Positions 9,858-22,720 are shown, numbered from the stretch's first letter. The stretch: 64,000 nt of DNA from Centrapalus pauciflorus (GCA_020465985.1 JAANYP010005919.1:169932-233931), one strand, 5' to 3'. Notes: generated from the sequence alone by a model not told the origin. Numbers and translations: made by a program.

Positions 9858-11386
9858 ATGGAGTTTGAAAATAGCAGTAGTGGATCTCAGCAAGGACTCA
9901 TAGTGCCTATGCTCAAACCTACTGAGTTCGAGATGTGGAAACTCAGGATTCAACAGCACATTCAATTTATTGACTATGCCCTATGGGAAGCTGTTGAAAA
10001 TCCTCCTGTAGTTGATCCTGAACTAGATGGTGAGGGGAAACCAAAAAGAACACCTCCAAAAACTGAGATTGAAAGAAAGGCTAGAATGAATGAAGTGAAA
10101 GCTCTTACTCTTTTTCAAATAGCCATACCTAATGCTTATCAACATCAGTTTAAAAAATTTTATACTGCTCATTCTCTTTGGATTGCTTTAGACAAAAGAT
10201 TTGCTGGAAATGCTAGCACCAAAAGGAACCAAAAGGATCTTCTAAAACGCAGTATGAAAACTTTTCTGGTCGCAAGAATGAAAACCTTACTCAAATTTTT
10301 GATAGGTTTAGTAAGCTGATAGGTGAATTGGAGAGTGCTAAGGTTAGCCTAGATCAAGATGAAGTGAACAGAAAATCCCTCAGATCTCTTGGTGAAGAAT
10401 GGACAGTCTATGCTGACTAATGGAGAACCAAAGACACTTCGGATGAAATAGAATTGGATGACCTTTACGATAGCTTGAGAGTGTTTGAATCTGAAACTGA
10501 AAATTAAAAGAAATCCTTTTCATACAATCACAACACTGCTCTGCTGTCATCAGCACTAACTGATAAATCAAACTGTTGTGATTCTTTTTCAGGTGCTGAT
10601 GGTAACTCTTCAGAAGTTCCTTATGAAGCATTTGTTGCAAGTGATGGACTTTTTGCTCTTAATGCTGAAGATCTGGAACAAATCCATCCAGATGATTTAG
10701 ATGAGATGGACTTAAAGTGGCAACGTGCTATGTTGACTATGAGGGCCAAAAGATTTCTGAAAAGGACTGGCAGACCAAACTTTCAAGGCAGAACAGAAGG
10801 AAAGCCAACATTTGACAAATCAAAGGTTGAGTGTTTCAGATGCCCCAAACTTGTCCATTTTGCTAGAGAGTACAGATCACAAGGTCATCAGCCACCAAGA
10901 CCCCAGCAAACCAGTCAAACATCATCCTCACAGGCTCTTGTTTCTCAAGAAGACAACGTGTTTGACTGGAGTGACCAGACAGAAGAGGAGTTTCAGAATC
11001 AAGCTCTTATGGCCGAAACTACAACTGTCACTTCCACTGATCTACCATCTGAGGTAAATGCTAAACTCTGCTCTCAAACATGCAAAAATATGGTTAGAAA
11101 GTACAGAGATCATAATGAGAGCATGTGCAAAACTCTAGCTAAGATGGAAAAGAGGAGATATGAGTATATGCAGGCTATAGAGGATCTTGAAAAACAGATA
11201 AATGACTATAAGGATAATGAGATTCAGATGGGACATGATATAACATATCATGAGTGGGAGAAAAAGGAACTAAATGAGAAAATAGAGACCCTAAATAAGA
11301 AATTAGATGATGTTGAACAGAAGGTGTTAGAAGCTAACAAGAAAGCAGAATCTATAAATATAGACTTGGGTAGCTTCAAGTCTTAG
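9858..11386 (+). pseudogene. Element A gag, copy 1
   Basis: Gag forms the virus-like particle and binds element RNA. ATG at 9858 follows the PBS by about 70 bases. The N-terminal capsid region has KPTEFEMWKLRIQQHI and LWIALDKRFAGNAS, typical of plant copia gag. The frame is lost near 10250 and there is a TAA near 10418. A later frame (10706-11386) carries a zinc knuckle of the form CxxCxxxxHxxxxY, whose last Cys is Tyr, and a C-terminal coiled coil. It stops at 11386, where the sequence repeats into a second gag. Dead. Confidence 0.85.
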
Positions 11387-11614
11387 GTGATTTTGATACC
11401 ACTTAATTGGACTTTGATTTTGATACCACTTAATTGGACTCTGATACCACTTAATTGGACTTTGATTCAAAACAAGGTTATTGGTTTAAACTCTGATTTA
11501 TTGAAACTAGTTAATCTTAGGTGATTTTGATCTTGACAAGTGGTAGGTTTTATTTGTTATTCTTTGTTTTCAAAGTCAGAAACTTTCTTTGTTTAAAATT
11601 TTGTTATTTCTGCA
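11387..11614 (+). repeat. Duplicated LTR tail and leader with deleted PBS
   Basis: After a triple repeat of ATACCACTTAATTGGACT (11398-11465) the sequence repeats the last 90 or so bases of the 5' LTR and the leader up to the gag ATG. The PBS core is reduced from TGGTATCAGAGCCACAGG to TGGTAGG, so this copy could not prime. It marks the junction of a tandem duplication covering LTR end, leader and gag. Confidence 0.85.
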
Positions 11615-13331
11615 ATGAAGTTTGAAAATAGCAGTAGTGGATCTCGGCAAGGACTTAAAGTGCCTATGCTCAAACCCACTGAGTTCGAGATGTGGAAACT
11701 CAGAATTCAACATCACATTCAATCTATTGACTATGCCCTATGGGAAGCTGTTGAAAATCCTCCTGCAGTTGATCCTGAACTAGATGGTGAGGGGAAACCA
11801 AAAAGAACACCTCCAAAAATTGAATTTGAAAGAAAGGCTAGAATGAATGAAGTGAAAGCTCTTACTCTTTTCCAAATAGCCATACCTAATGCTTATCAAC
11901 ATCAGTTTAAAAAATTTTATACTGCTCATTCTCTTTGGATTGCTATAGAGAAAAGATTTGCTGGAAATGCTAGCACCAAAAGGAACCAAAAGGATCATCT
12001 AAAACAGCAGTATGGAAACTTTTCTGGTGGCAAGAATGAAAACCTTACTCAAATTTTTGATAGGTTTAATAAGCTGATAAGTGAATTGGAGAGTGCTAAA
12101 GTTAGCCTGGATCAAAATGAAGTGAACAGAAAATTCCTCAGATCTCTTGGTGAAGAATGGACAGTCTATGCTGACCAATGGAGAACCAAAGACACTCTGG
12201 ATGAAATAGAATTGGATGACCTTTACGACAGCTTGAGAGTGTTTGAATCTGAAACTGAAAATAAAAAGAAATCCTTTTCATACAATCACAACACAGCTCT
12301 GCTGTCATCAGCACTAACTGATAAATCAAACTCTTGTTATTCTTTTTCAGGTGCTGATGGTAACTCTTCTGAAGTTCATTATGAAGCATTTGTTGCAAGT
12401 GATGGACTTTTTGCTCTTAATGCTGAAGATCTGGAACAAATCCATCCAGATGATTTAGATGAGATGGACTTAAAGTGGCAACGTGCTATGTTGACTATGA
12501 GGGCCAAAAGATTTCTGAAAAGGACAGCAGACCAAACTTTCAAGGCAGAACAGAAGCAAAGCCAACATTTGACAAATCAAAGGTTGAGTGTTTCAAATGC
12601 CCCAAACTTGGCCATTTTGCTAGAGAGTACAGATCACAAGGTCAGCAGCCACCAAGACCCCAGCAAACCAGTCAAACATCATCCTCACAGGCTCTTGTTT
12701 CTCAAGAAGATAACGTGTTTGACTGGAGTGACCAGACAGAAGAGGAGTTTCAGAATCAAGCTCTTATGGCCGAAACTACAACTGTCACTTCCACTGATCT
12801 ACCATCTGAGGTAAATGCTAAACTCTGCTCTCAAACATGCAAAAATATGGTTAAAAAGTACAGAGATCATAATGAGAGCATTTGCAAAACTCTAGCTAAG
12901 ATGGAAGAGAGGAGATATGAGTATATGCAGGCTATAGAGGATCTTGAAAAACAGATCAATGACTATAAGGATAATGAGATTTAGATGGGACATGATAGAA
13001 TATATCATGAGTGGGAGAAAAAGGAACTAAATGAGAAAATAGAGACCCTAAATAAGAAATTAGATGATGTTGAACAGAAGGTGTTAGAAGCTAACAAGAA
13101 AGCAGAATCTATAAATATAGACTTGGGTAGCTTCAAGCTGGCAAATCAAAAGCTAGAACACCTAATGGAAGTCCAATATAAAGATAGGGTCAAATCTCAA
13201 CTCAATCCAAAGGAAGGTATAGGATATAAGGCTACTCCACCTCAATATAATAACAAATACATTCATCCTATGAGTGAAGTTGCTGATAGGCTTGTGAATG
13301 AACCATTAGATGAGAAAATGAATAATGTAGA
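11615..13331 (+). pseudogene. Element A gag, copy 2
   Basis: Second tandem gag, very similar to copy 1 but with a longer open N-terminal part (11615-12525 in one frame) covering the whole capsid region. A frameshift near 12525 moves the zinc-knuckle part (CFKCPKLGHFAREY, last Cys replaced by Tyr) to another frame. A TAG at 12982 replaces a CAG present in copy 1. Sequence after 13140 extends beyond copy 1 and runs to the solo-LTR insertion at 13332. Past it, the reading frame resumes at 24549 with no base lost. Confidence 0.87.
13327..13331. repeat. Target-site duplication GTAGA, left
   Basis: GTAGA here and at 24549-24553 flank the TG...CA-bounded insertion 13332-24548. Removing the insert and one copy restores an open gag frame. 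Confidence 0.92.
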
Positions 13332-14080
13332 TGTAACATCCTAATATTAAATTATTGTATTTGAGGTTTATTAGTTCAAATTTGTAATTTAAGTTGGATT
13401 GCATTTGGATTAATTATAAAAGTTGGTTGTTTTATTCAGAATTTGATAATTTCAATTTATTAAGTTAATATAATTATTATTAAGTGGTTGAAAGGATAAA
13501 ATAAAGATTTAATCTTTATTTAATGGAATTTAAGAATTTGGTTGCTATTTTAAGGAATTAAGAAATTTTAGAATTTCTAGTTTTAATTATTTAAGTATGA
13601 TGATTATAAAGAAAGTTGAGGGGTTGAATGTGTCGAAAGTTGAAAGTGGGAAATTAAAAGACATAAGCCTTTCATTTTAGCTCATTCATCTCTCTCTCTA
13701 CCTTCTCTCTAAGAGAAAGAAACCCACGGTTCTCTCAACTCTTCAAATCAAGAACAACGAAAACATCAAATTAGAGGCTGAAAATTCGGATCCAAGTTGC
13801 TTAGGAGAAGCTATAACCACTACAACAAACGATTTAAGGTAAATATCTCTCAAAATTTCGAATTTAAGGGTTTATGGTTCGGTTTTGGATGAAAACCGAA
13901 TCTGAGATTGAGGATTCAAAATGTTGATGCATGTCAAATACTTTGATGGGTTTGTATAAACCTAATGTTGTAGAAGTTGTGTACAAAATTTCGGGTTCTA
14001 ATTCAAGTTATAAATATGATTTTGGGAAATTTACATATGTTCTGTGTGTGCGTGTTTGAGTACTGAAACCACAAACATGG

Positions 14081-14448
14081 GTACTGAAACCATCAAGGTT
14101 TCGGTATTGACTTTCCCCACTACCGAAACATATATGTACACACTGAAACCCACAAGCAGTGTACTGAAACCTTATATATACATACATACCGAGACTAGTT
14201 GGGAGGTACCGAAACCATAAAGGTTTCGGTACAAACTACCGAGACCCTCTCTCTCTTTACCGAAACTATATATGTGTGTGGGTGTGAATACTGATACTCA
14301 TTTATACCGAAACCAAGGAGGTTTCGGTAATATACCGAAACACACACACACGTACCGAAACTATTGTACTGAAACCTACACTACTAAAACTTTTATGTAT
14401 ACATAGACCATGCAAAAGGTGGTACCGAAACCTTTAAGGTTTCGGTAC
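14081..14448. repeat. Palindromic TACCGAAACC/GGTTTCGGTA array in solo LTR
   Basis: At least four near-perfect inverted repeats at 14081-14107, 14205-14232, 14305-14329 and 14421-14448, each TACCGAAACC, a few bases, then GGTTTCGGTA. Between them are more single copies of (G)TACCGAAAC or TACTGAAAC. The last unit has 13-bp perfect arms. Each could form a short hairpin in RNA or DNA. Confidence 0.9.
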
Positions 14449-14478
14449 TGCCTTCTTTTCCAGAAACATTAAAATACT

Positions 14479-14705
<227 letters not shown>

Positions 14706-14716
14706 TAGCAGTGTAC

Positions 14717-14729
14717 CCGCACAAAGCGG
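14717..14729 (-). other. Putative Helitron 3' hairpin
   Basis: GC-rich stem CCGC-ACAAA-GCGG in AT-rich surroundings, eight bases from the CTAG end. The spacing fits a Helitron terminator hairpin. Confidence 0.5.
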
Positions 14730-14736
14730 CGGCGGC

Positions 14737-16766
14737 AAATATTTTACATTTAAGTAACTTTTGTTTTATAAAATGGAATGCAAAGGAACTTTTGTGGATG
14801 TTTCTGAGGTGTATCAGTTGGGGTGCATGGTTGTATTTTTCTTTGAGCAATTACAGGACGTTTGTGAGTGGTAATTATTTCTATTATATTGCATTGCATC
14901 ATGTCATAGTCGAATCCTAGGAGGTGAACTTTTGAAGATGATATGATCCATTATATCATATGGACATATAACATGAAACTTCAACTTTGTTTATTGTTTC
15001 TTAACATTATCTGGTGTAAAGATGTTTCTGGACAACAAATTAAGTTGTGTGTTTGAGTTTAGAAAAGTATACATGATGTTCAGTCAGGTATACTTTAGTA
15101 TGTTCAATAGCAATAGATTCAGGTTTTAGAGCTTGAAGCAGGCACATTTGATGATGTCATTGGTTTGTTCCTGCTGCAACTTCACACGTTTGAGGGTGTT
15201 AATGTTATTGTTGTGTGGAGATGAAGTTGAAGATGGAGAAGGTGTTATGTAGTATTTGATAAAGTGTTCCTCTACTTTCTTTCTTGTTGTTACTCTTGAG
15301 CTTCCTATCATCAAGGGATTGCAGAATTCGCTGAGAAATCAGATTGACATGAATTAAGAATTACGAGATAATTTGATGAATTGCACCTTACGACCGACTT
15401 AGTGGCACCAACACCGACTTTCTTATGTTTAAAATTGGAATGAGGTCCAGAATGGCTTTTGCCTCCGTGTCACTTTCAATAAAGCTTGCATATATACAAT
15501 TTTAACACGTACCCATGTAATTTCTTCTCCATCATGTCTGCACTTAATTGTTAACACCTTAAAAACTGTCTATCTAGCCATATCCATCATATCTCCAAGT
15601 GCAGACTAAAGTAACAATGGTGCAGTCAAAAATGGGATTGCAGGCCGTCATCGACTCCAAACAACCGGCCCCGACCATCATTATTAAAAAAACAAAGAAA
15701 ATCGATCACAACAAGCATCAATTTTAGCTAAGATCAATGCAGCTTTGTGCCTTATGCATCATTTTATGGCAAATGCTGCTTTATAACATTAACACATACA
15801 AATATTTATATACCTGCTCAAGTAACAAAGAACCTTTTTTATACACCTGACACAATTTTATAATATTCAACAGAAACAAAAACAGGGGAATCAATCAGGT
15901 TACTAAAAACAATAGAATAATCAGCCTATTGCACATTGGTAATGAAAGAGATAGTAAAAAAGCAAGAACAAATTCAACTATCCTCAAAAATAAAAGTGTG
16001 TGGTAGTGAGTCCCCTCTTTCTTATTTTCCAGCCAACCTTTTGCAATGCCTACTCCATAACAGCTTCGAGTAAAGACATGCTCTTGTTGCCTTTGATGGT
16101 CCTGCATGCTCTTGGGTGCTTCTTACTTACTCATATGACCAATCAAGTGATCCGTTTGGCTGGCATAAGATAGTTCTTACGGTTCAATGGCCGTGGGTTG
16201 TCAATGGCTGTAATCTAAATTCATTTATAAGTCGGTAAGAATGACAAATTCCTTTAAACAAAAATTCTGATTGAATTATAAATACAATTTAAATCTTTAT
16301 TTTTTTAATGCAAAGTTGCAAGACACTGATTTCAATTTCAATACTTTAATATTTCATTTTGGCAGCCAAATCCACACAGTTGTATAGAAAGCCAAAGTGG
16401 ATGGCCTAAACCTGAAGACTAATAGTTGGGGCAAGTCCAGGGCAACCAACCTCACATGGACATGAAGAAAACTTTTAAATTTATTACTATCAAATTTATG
16501 AATTTAATAAAGAACGAATACCATCTCTAACCTGTTTCTAATTTTACGAAAGTTAAATGATTTAGTTTCAAATACCATTTGTGAATTTAAAACATTAGTT
16601 CGTTCTATAATTAACATGAACTGATGACAATTGTTAGATTGCTTCAAACTTTAGTTAGTAATTTGAACTAAACAAACAGATAACTAACATTTTGTCTATT
16701 ATGTGGTTGATAAGAGTACAGTAATCAATATACAATAACATTACACTTGCAGACGATAATAGTTAA
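14737..16766. other. Helitron interior, no recognised gene
   Basis: Mostly AT-rich with short frames on both strands (14711-14920, 15126-15314 minus, 15895-16107 minus). A minus-strand stretch near 15480-15380 reads like a possible captured exon (ESDTEAKAILDLIPILNI), but I cannot assign it. Confidence 0.3.
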
Positions 16767-17072
16767 TTATATAGAGTTGAACCTGACTCTTTCAACAATG
16801 TAGGGAACTACACTCTGGTAGACAATGCAAAGGGCACGTCTAGCTTGTGTTGGAGAAAGTCTGTATAATCTTGCAACTGCACGCGTAAACCTTAAGCATC
16901 TGAAAGTACCCGTGATATATTGGTCAGATGGAAGCATATCTAGATCTAGACTTTCCAATCTAGCAGGCATATCATATATCATTTTGATGGAATATTCAAA
17001 TCCAAACTGATCACATGTCTGTGGCTCAATAAATTCTGACCTACAATTAATTTCTGTCCAATAACATATCAA
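16767..17072 (-). pseudogene. Unrecognised ORF fragment, possible captured exon
   Basis: A 101-codon frame with non-repetitive, gene-like composition (ARLESLDLDMLPSDQ, then SPTQARRALCIVYQ). I do not recognise the family. It lies in the Helitron-like insert about 600 bases from a receptor-kinase fragment on the same strand, so it may be another captured host exon. There is no promoter evidence and no homologue elsewhere in the window; it could also be chance. Confidence 0.25.
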
Positions 17073-17683
17073 TTGAGTTACAAGTTTTTAATAGAATTAT
17101 TGTTAACAATGAATTATATAACAGACTGCTTTAAACTTTCTGCTTGACTTCAAAAATATTCTATGAATAAAAAATGGAATTCAGATAGGCAAGCTTCATT
17201 GCGTGTTCTACGGCCCACACAATGTTTAGCCTCAAATGCTAAGTAAAGACCATCACTTTTAGTTAAAACGGTGTCCTAGATGATATAAAAGGTAAATTAC
17301 AATATCATTCTAATGTTTTAAGAAGTATAGATTTTGTCCTCAAACTTCATTTATTTCATGATACATCCTTGTGGTACGATACTTAGCATAATTATTATCT
17401 CTGGGTTGATCAACTTAAACCATCACACATTACATCCATGACAAATTACAATCTTATCATCTTCAGATATATGCATAGTGCAAATATATACTCTAACAGA
17501 TGGGAAAGAAAACATAAAGAAGAGAACCTTGCACATATGTCTATAAACATTTGAGATAGCCTTTGGAAAGTTGGAGATTTGGTGTTCACTTACAAGGATT
17601 CCAACAAGTTATGACACCACCCCTGATTATAATATTTATGTGTAGACAAGCAAACTCTGAATCAGTTCTATTGTGATGGTTGG

Positions 17684-17893
17684 TTAATTCCTTTTTTTCC
17701 ATTTGAAAAGGCTATGTGTATAGAAACAACAGAAAATTGCTATGAAACAAGCTCCCGCAGCAGCCACAACAATCAGCAAAATCATTCTCTTTCGGCTAGC
17801 ACTACTAACCCCCTTGCGTTTTCGATTCAATGACTTCCCACATAAACCACTATTGCCCTGAAAAAAATATTCATTGTTGAATATTGCAGCCAA
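17684..17893 (-). pseudogene. LRR receptor-like kinase fragment (juxtamembrane and transmembrane segment)
   Basis: The 69-residue frame contains FQGNSGLCGKSL, the motif that closes the leucine-rich-repeat ectodomain of plant LRR receptor kinases. A basic stretch (KRKGVSSASRKRM) follows, then a hydrophobic helix of about 25 residues and a basic stop-transfer KWKKRN. An intact receptor has repeats before and a kinase after; neither is present. It most resembles the membrane-spanning region of At4g36180-type LRR kinases (from memory, unverified). Its place inside the Helitron-like insert suggests transposon capture of part of a host gene. Not a functional receptor. Confidence 0.7.
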
Positions 17894-18822
17894 ACGTAAT
17901 CCTTGTCAAAGCAAGAACAGTTCAATAAATAAACAATCACATATAACTGAAAAAACCTAATTTCAAACACATGATAGAAATTAAGAATATTCCAAAGTTG
18001 ACAAAACCTTTTGGTCATTGTGCTGCTGAAACCTTCATGAAAATACTTGGAGAACATACTTTCTTCCAAAGCAATCACTTACAGATTAGGCAAGCAAAAA
18101 AGATCCAAAGCCAACTATCCGCTTAGGTTCTGTCTGCTCAAATGAATAGCAGTCAACTAATAGAGACTCCAGATGTTTCCCGAAATCTTTCACATAGAAA
18201 TTGATGGAAGTTTATACCAACTTAAAAATCAAAGAGGTCCTGTTATACAAATTCCTGAAATTAGTTGTATTTCAAATGGTCCAAGTATTAACACATCACT
18301 AACAATGTATAGTACCAAATGGTTATATGTTGATGAAAAAGCATATTACTATTAAGAAATATCGGATAGAATAAAAGTAAGCCTTGAAAAGCTAAAAATA
18401 AAGACCTAAGCACAAGAATATTGATGTTGCAATCAATATGCAATAACCAGAATTAGTCACACGACTTGTACATCATGTTTTATAGATTTGTACAAATAAC
18501 CAAGCTGTCAATAACATGCAATCCTGCAATTGACTACAGAAACACATACATTTAACATTCAATTCTCTATGATGCTCTAGATCCTTTTTTAATTGTTCTG
18601 TCACAGAATGGCTTGTCCATTTAAGTTTACATTGAAGCAGATATATCATGAGCACAGCTAAGCAATCAACACAAATTCATGACACAAGTATTAATCAGAA
18701 TGCTGAATTGAAAACCAATTGCAAAATAACAGTCGCAGGGGATTAAAAATCTGAGCTGATGAATCCCTGAAAATGTTCATCGCAACAATCCGTTGTATTT
18801 ATAGCACCAGACTGCTGGTGAC

Positions 18823-19053
18823 TCAAAAACAGACTACTTGTGACTCAAAACCATTGGGTAAGTTAGCAAACACAACAGGCATATGATCATCTTTCTTCTT
18901 ATTATAGAAGAGCTGATCACCGTCACATGATGTCCCATCACCATATTTTTGATAGTTTTTTTGTTCAGAACTATGTAGATTATACCCATAACCGTTAAAA
19001 GGGGTACTATTTTGTGACAAATATGGAAATATTTGAAAACAAATGGAGATCTT
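18823..19053 (-). pseudogene. Unrecognised ORF fragment
   Basis: Minus-strand frame of about 75 codons with gene-like composition (GYGYNLHSSEQKNYQKYGDG, then HMPVVFANLPNGFES). No family recognised. It sits among direct repeats in the Helitron-like insert, so a captured exon is possible, but chance cannot be excluded. Confidence 0.2.
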
Positions 19054-19086
19054 GAGTTCTATTTTGTAGAGACAACACAAAGTTTG

Positions 19087-19244
19087 TAGCTGTCAAAACC
19101 AAAACACAGCAGCAGCCTTGACAACTAATATATATGTGTGTAAGAGCAATATAAGTGCATAAGTAAGTATGTGTAGCATGTAAGTATAAATAACATGTGT
19201 GTGAGTGTCCATTTTGCAAATAGTAACATAAAAGGGGGCTGCAC
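19087..19244. repeat. Direct repeat copy 1 (about 160 bp)
   Basis: Begins TAGCTGTCAAAACC and ends AAAAGGGGGCTGC. It is repeated with about 90 percent identity at 19562-19721. A further 29-bp word (GAGTTCTATTTTGTAGAGAC...) at 19054-19081 recurs at 19856-19884, so the duplicated unit is larger or duplicated more than once. Confidence 0.85.
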
Positions 19245-19561
19245 AAAGTGATTCTTTTGTCAAAATAAAAGCAACAACAACACATGTATGTATGTTGTTT
19301 AATCAAAACTATAAACAACATCAATTCATTTGTGTGTGTGTGTTTGGTGTATGAACAATAAGCTGTAACAACAGCATAGTTAACAAGAAGAGTACTTTAT
19401 GCATGATGAGTTGTTTTTAAGACCAAGAAACTAAATACATTACAATAAAATAGAGAATGTATGTGTATTGTGAAATTAAAAATTAATAGCATATAGATAT
19501 ATAAATAGGACTGCATGAGTGTGTATGGTGGCTGGTTGATGGTCATTCAATCTTTCAGTTT

Positions 19562-19721
19562 CTAGCTGTCAAAACCGAAACACAGCAGCAGCCTTGACAA
19601 CTAATTATATATGTGTGTATGGGTAATATAAGTGCATAAGTAAGTATGCATAGCATGTAAGTATATATAACATGTGTGTGAGTGTCCATTTTGCAAAACA
19701 GTAACATAAAAGGGGGCTGCC
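19562..19721. repeat. Direct repeat copy 2 (about 160 bp)
   Basis: Second copy of the 19087-19244 repeat, about 475 bases downstream in the same orientation. Confidence 0.85.
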
Positions 19722-19889
19722 ACAATAGTTTAGAATCGTTGTACGTAGAATACCTGCAACACATAAAAAATAAGATTAACCACATGAGACATCTTAATTG
19801 TAATTTGTATCATCCATCTTAAACATAAAGTTTGCTTGATTTTGGATATAGACCTTGAGTTCTATTTTGTAGAGACAACACAAAGGTTT

Positions 19890-20830
19890 GACTAATTTTC
19901 TATTTAGGTGTATCATCATAAATAAAGGAAAATTTAGAGACAAAGGAAATGGATTGCTTTATAAATGTTCATAGTGACAGAAACTACCTTTGGGATATAT
20001 ATTAGTAATATTTTCCCTCCCTCTGTAACACAAGAACATGCAAAGTAATTAAAACATATCACATTCTTTTGATCTTTTCGTTTGTCTACTCTCCTATCCT
20101 TCTTTCTCGTTCTTTTTTCTTCAAACTTAAAATCAGATCAAAACTTCTTAAAAATGATAATCAGTTTGAAACACAAAAAAGTCAAAAAGGAACTCTTGCA
20201 GGTTGGAAGAACTACACATATATGGAGTCTCAACTTTTGTTTTAAGTGAGTTTCGCCAAATATTTCATAATATTCAAAGTAAGCCAAAAAAAAAAAGTCT
20301 ACAATCACCTTAACACTTGATCTGGTGCCAGGGATATTCTTTTTTTAAAAAAAAGCCCAACTCTTTGCATCACCTTCATCCTTTAGCCAACCAGGAAATA
20401 ATGTTTGTTAGAATAAATCAATTGCACACAACAGAGAGTACACATTCATCCTTCATCCCTAGAACGTCATCTATTGATCTCCTCTATTACCAGCATTTAA
20501 TGACAATAAAGAGTACAACAACGAAGAAGCAGAGAAGCTCGATTACAACTTTGAATGTACAAACACTTCAATGCATCCATCGATGGGCCTTCGCTCGCCT
20601 TGCCCTTTTCTTATGTGTTCACATCACCAGCAGACGACGACTCTTTAAGAAGCAGCCACCGGTCAGTAAGAAAACCAGCAGGAAATGATTCTCCCAAACC
20701 TGGTTAGGAACTGAAACGAGAAAAAGATTTCAACAACATCAAGCGTCGTATCTTCTTGAAGAAGAAAAGAGTCTCATTAGCTTCCCAATGCACGGTGTTG
20801 AGGCTGAGTTTAAATTTTGTTATACATGAT
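19890..20830. other. Helitron interior, no recognised gene
   Basis: AT-rich sequence with a plus frame 20317-20688 of unremarkable composition. Nothing recognisable. Confidence 0.3.
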
Positions 20831-20920
20831 GCTTTATTAGTTGTAAGTCTTAAAATTCAAGAACTTGCTTTATCAAGTTGTACCTTGTGCATTATAAATA
20901 GTAAAAAGCTAAGTACTTTA
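20831..20920. repeat. Direct repeat pair, copy 1
   Basis: About 80-90 bases (core GTAAGTCTTAAAATTCAAGAA, running to AAAAAGCTAA.TACTTTA) recur near the right end of the insert at 23174-23263. They may reflect an internal duplication or nested element ends. Confidence 0.7.
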
Positions 20921-22630
20921 TTAGTAGTATATAGATTAGAAACATTATGTTCCTCAAGCTTTTCTATCAGAGCAGAATTTTCTACTTTGACCTCATCAAT
21001 GGACAATTCAAATGCTTTTTTCTCTCCTTTGATCACATTAACTTCAACTGAAAGATCCACTTTGGGTTTTAAATTGATAGTTGTAAAGTCTGAGCTTTCA
21101 GATTTGGCTAAGACATATGCAGCAGTTATGGAAGCTGCTGCTGCTAGCGACTGAAATATCTTTGGATGCTTAGAATCCTTTGGTTTAGGTCTCATTACGA
21201 ATACCTTTGTTAGAAAGCACATTGACTGTATAAGGCTACAATTTAAAAATATAAACTGAAAGTGAGAAACTTGGTATAGAAAACTGATAAGTTCTTACAA
21301 GAAATAATAAATTGACAAAAGAGGCATGCAACTAAAGCAAGGTTCAAAGAAATATTTTAACGAAATATCATTTTATTTTTGATAACGCAACAAACGAACA
21401 TCTAGTGGTTTTTTCTAAGAAAACCAGCAAAAGCACATAGAAACAACCAATTAACGATCCAAATGCTTTCTCAGAATATACACATGCTCAACGTTAAATG
21501 GAAACAAATCTATACAAGAAACACATACGTATCATTATACGAAACACTTTCAGAAAAATGTGTAGAAATTCTCAAACCAAAATCGTGTAGAAACCCATGA
21601 AATCAATAGGATATTAGAACACCTTTCAACTTACCTTCAAAATCTGATAATTGTTGTCTTCAAGAAAACCCAAATCCAAATCTTGAGAACCTGCAAAACT
21701 GTATATTCACCACCAAACAGGTTCCTTCAAAAATATAAGTCAAACCTGAAACAAATCCATGATTACAACAGAACTCTAAATTCTTAAAAGCAAAAGTTGA
21801 GTTAGTATTAGTGCAAATAAAAGATGCACACTGGATTGAGCATATAAATATCACTATAATAAGTGTAACAACAATAAATAATAGATATATTCTGATTGTG
21901 TAAAAAAGTTCGTTTAAATCAAGTTAAAAAAATTATCCTTAACTTAACACCAAGCATTAGTAGATGGTCCAAAACATTTCTCTACAATTGTATAAGTAAA
22001 AAAATGATAGTGATGATGATGATGCATAAATTCTTTATGCAACTAAATGAAGCAGCTGAACCGTTTTGTTTGTCAACCTATTATTGTTGCTTGTAGGAAA
22101 GTAGAAAACCAATTGTTTCTAAGACGCTCAGTAAAATTGATTCTCTACATGCATAAATTGAATTGAAAGAAACTTTTAGTATGCGTATATACAACACTTT
22201 TAAATGATATGCCAAACAAACTGCTAAGCATTATTAGCATCACCTTTTGCAGAGTAAAGCTGTATGCCATTCCTCGGAGCTTCAAAATCGATATCATGGA
22301 GTCAAAGCCTATAGTCTCCCTCAGCAACACATATAAAACATCTATATCATGGTAAAAAGCAACATAATGAATGCAAAACATCAAAATATCATGACAAATA
22401 CCATTTAAGTCACGAAGGATTGTACACAATGCTTTAAACTCAACTGATTCCTACGGCTTCAATCCCTTCATTAAATAGTAACTTTCAATTCTTTCTTCCC
22501 AATTAAACAAATTGAAATCAATTTGAGATTTAAAACTAATACATTTGACTCTTGAAAGTCAAAATAGCAGCAATTTTATCAAAGAAACAAGAAATTAAAA
22601 TTGTTTCTACCATTACAGGGTAACAATGAA
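20921..22630. other. Helitron interior, no recognised gene
   Basis: Contains a minus frame (20857-21222) with moderately gene-like composition (SLAAAASITAAYVLAKSE) that I cannot identify. The rest is AT-rich non-coding sequence. Confidence 0.3.
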
Positions 22631-22635
22631 ATCAA

Positions 22636-22720
22636 CAGAGTGAAGAACAGCAGGAGCACTACAGAGTGAAGAACAGAAGAACAGCAGGAGCACTACAGAG
22701 TGAAGAACAACCGGAGCACC
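22636..22720. repeat. Short tandem repeat (AGAGTGAAGAACAGCAGGAGCACTAC)
   Basis: Three imperfect tandem units of about 26-34 bases. Confidence 0.8.

Noticed and set aside
17684..17893. A functional receptor kinase gene
   Set aside because: No leucine-rich repeats or kinase domain nearby; only the membrane segment is present inside a transposon.
20317..20688. 123-codon plus-strand ORF
   Set aside because: Composition is unremarkable and no domain or start context is seen; it sits in AT-rich transposon interior.
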